From contig NC_063262.1 of the NCBI RefSeq assembly GCF_019578655.1, positions 14,143,582 through 14,207,581 on the forward strand: a stretch of DNA of 64,000 nucleotides. The letters are read 5' to 3'. This DNA comes from Ricinus communis (lineage: Eukaryota > Streptophyta > Magnoliopsida > Malpighiales > Euphorbiaceae). Made by a program: the position numbers and the translations under genes. Positions 59,414 to 64,000 of the stretch are shown here, one piece after another. Under the pieces are notes generated by a model that saw nothing but the letters and a program-made list of their open reading frames with translations, was not told the DNA's origin and ran no database searches. Position 1 is the stretch's first letter; the number at the start of each line of letters is the position of its first letter.

Positions 59414-60175
59414 TGATAGGCATCATATTATATATATTTACATGCCCAATTGTTTACATTCTTGTGCATAATTATCTCGTTTTATGCTAGAATCACCTGT
59501 CTTTTAGTTCCTTTCACGTTTCAGGTTATTATCGAAGGACGTTGTCAATAATCGAGGGAAATACGTGCAATTACAAACCAAAATCCATCAAATTGAGTAA
59601 GGAATAGCATTCCGAGGTTGAGCACCTGCCTCCAAGAGTGCCATTTTGGCACGATTTTCGTAGCCACCACGGCCTCCACCACGGCCCGTGGTGGCTCAGC
59701 ACCGGCTAGGGCATGGCCTGGAAGAGGTCAACAGAACTAAATGCATAGGTTCAGTATGACCTTGACTCCGCTCGTGCTGATCAGCACAGGCTTGACCACG
59801 GCCGCACTGAAGGGACTATATAGGCAAAAATGATTTGGTGAATTAGGGTTCGATTTTCTAACTTCATTTCTATTATACGAACTCAATTCATTTGTTTCTA
59901 GACCTCAATTGTCGACTTTGGGAGATCAATTTCATCAATTGAAGGAAGGATTACACTTGTTTCAACATCGATTTGAAGATCAAGGAAAGATTTGGGAGCA
60001 TTCAAGAGGCAAATTAAGGTTTGATATTTTGAATTGGAAAATTAGGGTTTCTCATCCAACTTGAAAGAGAAGGGTGTACATGCCTTTAATTTACTTTTCT
60101 GATTTTATTCCTTATTTTGTGATGCTTATTAGTATGAGTAGCTAAATTTTTGAACCCAATTGGGGTTCCTATGTT
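59414..60175 (+). mobile_element. 3' LTR of element B, truncated at its end
   Basis: TGATAGGCATCATATTATAT..., GC-rich block (59630-59815), CTATATAGG TATA-like box (about 59817-59826), leader with GGAAAATTAGGGTTTC, and an abrupt end at CCTATGTT where RT of element G resumes. Confidence 0.9.
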
Positions 60176-60660
60176 TGTGCATACAAATACTCATTGCGAA
60201 ACATCTAAAACCATGCGCACATGCTCCAAATGCTCATTTAACAACTTACTATAAATAAGAATATCATCAAAATAGACAACCATAAACTTACAAATAAAAG
60301 CATGCAAAACATGATTCATTAGTCTTATAAAGGTACTAGGTGCATTAGTTAAGCTAAATGGCATTACTAACCACTCATATAAATCGTGTTTAGTTTTAAA
60401 AGCCGTTTTCCATTTTTCGACCTCTTTCATGCGAATTTGATGATACCTACTTTTCAAATAAACTTTAGAGAATATGCTAGAACCATGCAACTCATCAACA
60501 TGTCTTCTAATCTAGAAATAGGATGGGATACTTTACCGTGATTTTATTGACGCGTGTGCCAGTCAACACACATACGCCAAGTTCCATCCATTTTAGGCAC
60601 AAGTAGGACATGTATGACAAATGGACTCATGCTTTCTCTAATATAGCATTTGCTCAAGAG
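60176..60660 (-). pseudogene. Reverse transcriptase of element G
   Basis: Minus strand: MHGSSIFSKVYLKSRYHQIR, WKTAFKTKHDLYEWLVMPFS, LTNAPSTFIRLMNHVLHAF, MVVYFDDILIYSKLLNEHLE, HVRMVLD. The active site YFDD is intact, with 99 codons open at 60191-60490. Earlier RT motifs ([16 protein letters not shown]) continue to about 60660. It stops where element B begins; about 450-550 bases of RT/RNase H are missing between here and 51578. Confidence 0.9.
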
Positions 60661-61133
60661 CTCTTCCATTTGCCTTTAAAGTTCTTTTGTTTCCTTAAGA
60701 TTACTTCGATAGCCCAACCTATTTGGAATTATTGAGCCAGACACGAAATCAATTTGGTACTCAATTCCCCTTATAGGCGGTAAACCACTTGGGACTTTGT
60801 TGGAAAAGACATCCTCAAATTCCTGCAAAAGAGACACAAAAAACTAGAAAAAAGAAGGGTTAAGCTCGTTAGTGCTCAAGCAAGTCTCTTTGTACAAAAG
60901 AACATATATAGGCTGCCTCAATAGTAAAACTCTCTTCACATCTTTTTCTTTGGTATAAAATATCATTTTCCCTCTTTACTTTTCACAGTCATCTCTCTTT
61001 TTACATGTGTATCACTCTCTCTTTCTTTTTATTACGCATCCTTTCATTCTCTTCTTTTTCCACTTGTGTCTCACACCTCTCATTCTTTTTCACATAACTC
61101 TACTTTTTCTTAAGCTCCTTCTCATTTTCATGC

Positions 61134-61174
<41 letters not shown>

Positions 61175-61560
61175 ATCATCTTTTGATCTTTTTATATTTC
61201 CTTGAGGGTTAAGGGTATAAGATTAATAGGCTTATCATGCATAACAAAAGAGTATCTATTTAAAAATCCATCATGAACGACCTTTCTATCGTATTGCTAA
61301 GGACCCTCCAAAAGGATATGGCTTACGTGCATAGGCACTATATCGCATAAAACCTCATCTTCAACTTGCCTATGGTGAATGCCACTCTCATTTGCTTGTT
61401 TACCTTCACTTCTCCATAATCATTCAACTATTGTAAAGTGTATAGTTGAGGATGCTTCAATATTGGCAACACAAGTTTCTCCACTGACAATGTGCTTGCA
61501 ATGTTGGCATAGCTCCCTCCATCAATCATCATGCTACACACCTTATCTTTCACTTTGTAT
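60661..61560 (-). pseudogene. Protease and RT linker of element G
   Basis: Minus strand: CSMMIDGGSYANIASTLSVE (gypsy protease D-G-G-S form) near 61500-61545, then a long linker of low complexity. A (TC)n run of about 36 bases lies at 61136-61171. Further right-to-left comes the pre-RT segment with GIEYQIDFVSGSIIPN-like sequence near 60740-60770. Heavily broken. Confidence 0.65.
61136..61171. repeat. (TC)n microsatellite
   Basis: Uninterrupted CT/TC dinucleotides. Confidence 0.95.
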
Positions 61561-62115
61561 CTAGTGTTAAAGATATTTTCTCATTGCACCTCCTCTTCTA
61601 CTTTAGCTTGCATATTCATGGCTCGGTATACAACTAACATCTTACTATATGCAGGCACTTGCAAGTACTCATCATCACTTGCATCTTTTAGCTCGGGCAT
61701 CTCATCTTCTTCACTTTCGCTCACAACTTCACCATTGCTTCTAAGGTACATAGTACGGTTGGTTGGACATCTGAAGCTATGTGCCCAAACCCTAAGCATC
61801 TAAAGCACTTCATATTCCTTGTTTTAGTTGCTTGACCCTTCCTCTTTTCCTTTTCTTTTCTTATGGCATTCCCCCCCTTCCTTATCACTTTTGGCGAAGT
61901 CTTTGGACTTATTGAAGCTTTAATCTCCACCCTTCCAATTTGACTTCCATGTAGAGGTAGTGGAGGCCGAATTACTCTTGGTGCTTCTAGACTTCACTTG
62001 CCTCTCAATCTTGACCGCCATATGTAACATGTGCTCAATGTCAACATAGTGATGTAATTCCACTAAGTTGGTAATGTTCTTATTTAGCGGATGTAGGAAT
62101 TTTGCGATGGCTGCC
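61561..62115 (-). pseudogene. gag C-terminal part of element G with zinc knuckle
   Basis: Minus strand: KCFRCLGFGHIASD-V/C (C-x2-C-x4-H-x4-C, last Cys at a frameshift), TNRTMYLRSNGEVVSESEED and EMPELKDASDDEYLQVPAYS, the acidic stretch usual after the knuckle in chromovirus gag. Upstream are basic segments (RKEKEKRKGQATKTRN) and the end of the gag domain, cut by the solo LTR at 62116. Confidence 0.82.
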
Positions 62116-63414
62116 TGATGTGTGCTACTCGTGTTAGCTACAATCTAAGGCAGTGTACCTATCGATGCAGTCTAGCACTAATGGCGAGTATCAAGGTCGT
62201 ATTCCTCGGGAAAGCGAAAGCCCAGAGTTACTCCTTTGTTCTTTGTTATATTAATCTAAAATGGATGATGAATAAATTCTAAACTAACTATTAACTACGA
62301 GCTAAGTCCTAAGGGAGATGCAAGAGTGATTGATAAACGAAATAATCAAGACAAGAAGAAAAACCCAAAGGGAATCTAAACTAGTTGGCAACCGAACAAA
62401 AGATAAAGGATCGGTGAGTCTAATTATGCTACCCGTGGATGAATTCTTAACCAAATTCGGTTTCTCTCTCGAGATAACCGAATTCCTAAACTTAACCTAA
62501 AGTTGGAATCTCTTCCTAACGATTGATTCTTAAATTAGCATTAAGCTTTAATCCACCTCTATTAAGCTTTGTTAATTCTTAATCCGGCTAGTTAATTATC
62601 CTTATCTCTAAGCGATTATTAACCAGTTCTTGCTATTCAAAATTCCAATTGCCAAACGGATTTCTCAATCTCATAAAGCAATCTAAACATCACAATTCAC
62701 AACGTCTCATGAATAATGCATTATTTTATTAATACTGAAAACAAGAAGAATACAAAACCAACTCGAACAATCCAACAATATAATATTAAGCCAACATAGT
62801 AAAGAAATCCCAATGGATTAAATCAATCTAGCTAATCATGTTCATTCTCAAAATATACAAGAATTTAATTACAACAATAAGCAAAGGTAGAGAAAACCCG
62901 ATTACACCCTTGGATGAGAGTAAACAGCCCCAAATCCTTTTGCTCCAATTGAATCGATTCTTGTTCCTCTTGCTCGATTTGAAAATCAATCAACGCACCT
63001 CGCCTAATCTTCGATCCTTCAAGGAAATCCGATTGAAACCTTGATCCAAGTCTCCTTTTCCCTTGGTCTCAGCTCAGAAAACCCTTAGGGAGAGAAAAAT
63101 TAGGGTTTTGGGACGTTCTAACCCTAGCCTCCTTTTTTTCTCTTCTTTTCGTTCTTTTAATTAATACCCCCTGTCGCCTCCAACACGGCCAGTGTTGAAA
63201 TCAACACGGCCATGTTCAGCTTCCTCATGCTCGTACTTAGCTCGTTTCGGCAGCTTTGACGCTCCAATTCTTTCCTTTTTCATCCTTTGACCTCTTTTGG
63301 ACCTAATGCACACAAACATATGTATAAGGTGAGTGTTGAGACCAATTCATATCCAAATGTCCATAAAATCAATCTTAAAAACCCCATTTAGATGTGTGTA
63401 TTTTATGCACATCA
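62116..63414 (-). mobile_element. Solo LTR in gag of element G
   Basis: 1299 bp, plus strand TGATGTGTGCTACTCGTG...ATGCACATCA. Perfect target duplication CTGCC (62111-62115 and 63415-63419). Family boxes GGAATCTCTTCC, CTCTCGAGATAACC and AAGGTCGTATTCC are present. Closely similar to the solo LTR at 17173-18616 over most of its length, but with a much smaller GC-rich block (63180-63240). Confidence 0.94.
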
Positions 63415-64000
63415 CTGCCTCACGGTCCTCCTCAATATTGGCTCTAATCATTACCATCTCCATCGCTTAGTAGTACTCTTCCACACTCTTAGAGCTATGT
63501 ACACGACTTTGAAGTTGATTGTACAAATCTTTATAATAATGTGAAGAAACAAACCTTTTATGCATGATTAGTTTCATCTTCTCCCATGTCTCAATGGGTG
63601 GCTTTCTATTCTTTTATCTACTATTTACCAATTGATCCCACCACATTAAGGCATAGGTGGTGAACTCAAAGGCAACTAATTTGACCAATTTCTCCTCAGA
63701 ATAGTGATGCCACTCGAAAATCAAATCTACCTTCTTCTCCCACTCCAAGTATGAATATGTACTTTGGAAGCTTGGAATTTTCATTTTGATGCTTTCTAAG
63801 TTGTTGTCAAGCCGTGTATGTCCATATCTTCTTGAATTGGATACTTAGTCATCTTCTTCTTGATAATCTCAGATCTCCCTTCTCCCATGAAATTGATTGT
63901 TGTGTGTACTATGCTCCCCTTGAGTTTGAGTTTTAAACTTGTTAAATTTTCCTCACTGTCATTTAGTATCTCGGCGAACCTCATTTCCATCTTCTCCATT
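63415..64000 (-). pseudogene. gag N-terminal part of element G
   Basis: Minus strand: MEKMEMRFAEILNDSEENLT at 63999, then DMDIHGL, WEKKVDLIFEWHHY, EEKLVKLVAFEFTTYALMWW, DQLVN and THEKMKLIMHKRF, the retrotransposon gag domain (family WExKVExxFxCxxxxxxxKVxLAxxxFxxYAxxWW). Shifts interrupt it near 63800. It continues beyond the window edge. Confidence 0.85.

Larger units (their letters stand above)
51579..60175 (+). mobile_element. Element B: Athila-like, both LTRs truncated
   Basis: Same design as element A but on the plus strand: partial 5' LTR (51579-52453), primer site, gag, protease, pol tail, GC-rich block with TATA box, splice donor, ORF-1-like gene, internal hairpin, terminal hairpin, polypurine tract and partial 3' LTR (59414-60175). 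RT, RNase H and integrase are absent. The 5' LTR lacks its first 565 or so bases and the 3' LTR lacks its last 680 or so, so no target duplication can be seen. It lies in element G between RT and RNase H. Confidence 0.9.

Overview
This is nuclear DNA from a flowering plant, most likely a eudicot. It is AT-rich, it has one split gene with ten exons and GT-AG introns, and almost everything else is nested LTR retrotransposons of the plant Ty3/gypsy (Athila-like, chromovirus, Tat/Ogre-like) and Ty1/copia (SIRE-like) groups. I cannot name the species from the sequence. No bacterial genes, tRNA, rRNA or CRISPR were seen. Bases 8565-9064 are a 500-N assembly gap.

The left block (1-36125) is a retrotransposon nest. 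The outermost layer seems to be a plus-strand Tat/Ogre-like element: LTR tail and primer site at 1-1794, and a decayed pol fragment at 35368-36125. Inside it lies a minus-strand Tekay/Del-type chromovirus (3' LTR 2116-6446, integrase with chromodomain, RNase H, then the gap, then RT, protease and gag tail at 13667-14716). Its RT is cut just after the catalytic FTDD motif by Athila-like element C (9065-13666). Element A (14978-26859, minus strand) is complete, with 1465-bp LTRs and the target duplication GTAAG. A SIRE-like copia element (about 28000-35334, minus strand) follows. Three solo LTRs of the Athila-like family sit inside these elements (2878-4395, 17173-18616, 28540-29887).

The single host gene occupies 37057-45166 on the plus strand. 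Ten exons join to 726 codons encoding a probably plastid-targeted protein with two polyketide-cyclase/START-like domains and two copies of a short C-terminal motif, resembling Arabidopsis At5g08720. A fragment resembling the plant mobile domain lies just downstream (45626-45922).

The right block (about 46150-64000) is a second minus-strand gypsy element, called G here. It is interrupted by a truncated gypsy element E (47976-51003), by Athila-like element B (51579-60175, both LTRs truncated) and by a solo LTR with perfect target duplication (62116-63414).

The most interesting feature is the Athila-like family shared by A, B and probably C. The two copies with 5' halves (A and B) carry gag and protease but no RT, RNase H or integrase, then an ATHILA ORF-1-type gene. 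That gene is preceded by a GC-rich block, a TATA box and a GTAAGT splice donor, an arrangement like the LTR promoter. All three copies share a hairpin plus G-rich tract module in the middle of the 3' region, and another directly before the 3' LTR. Enzymes must come from an autonomous partner not seen here.
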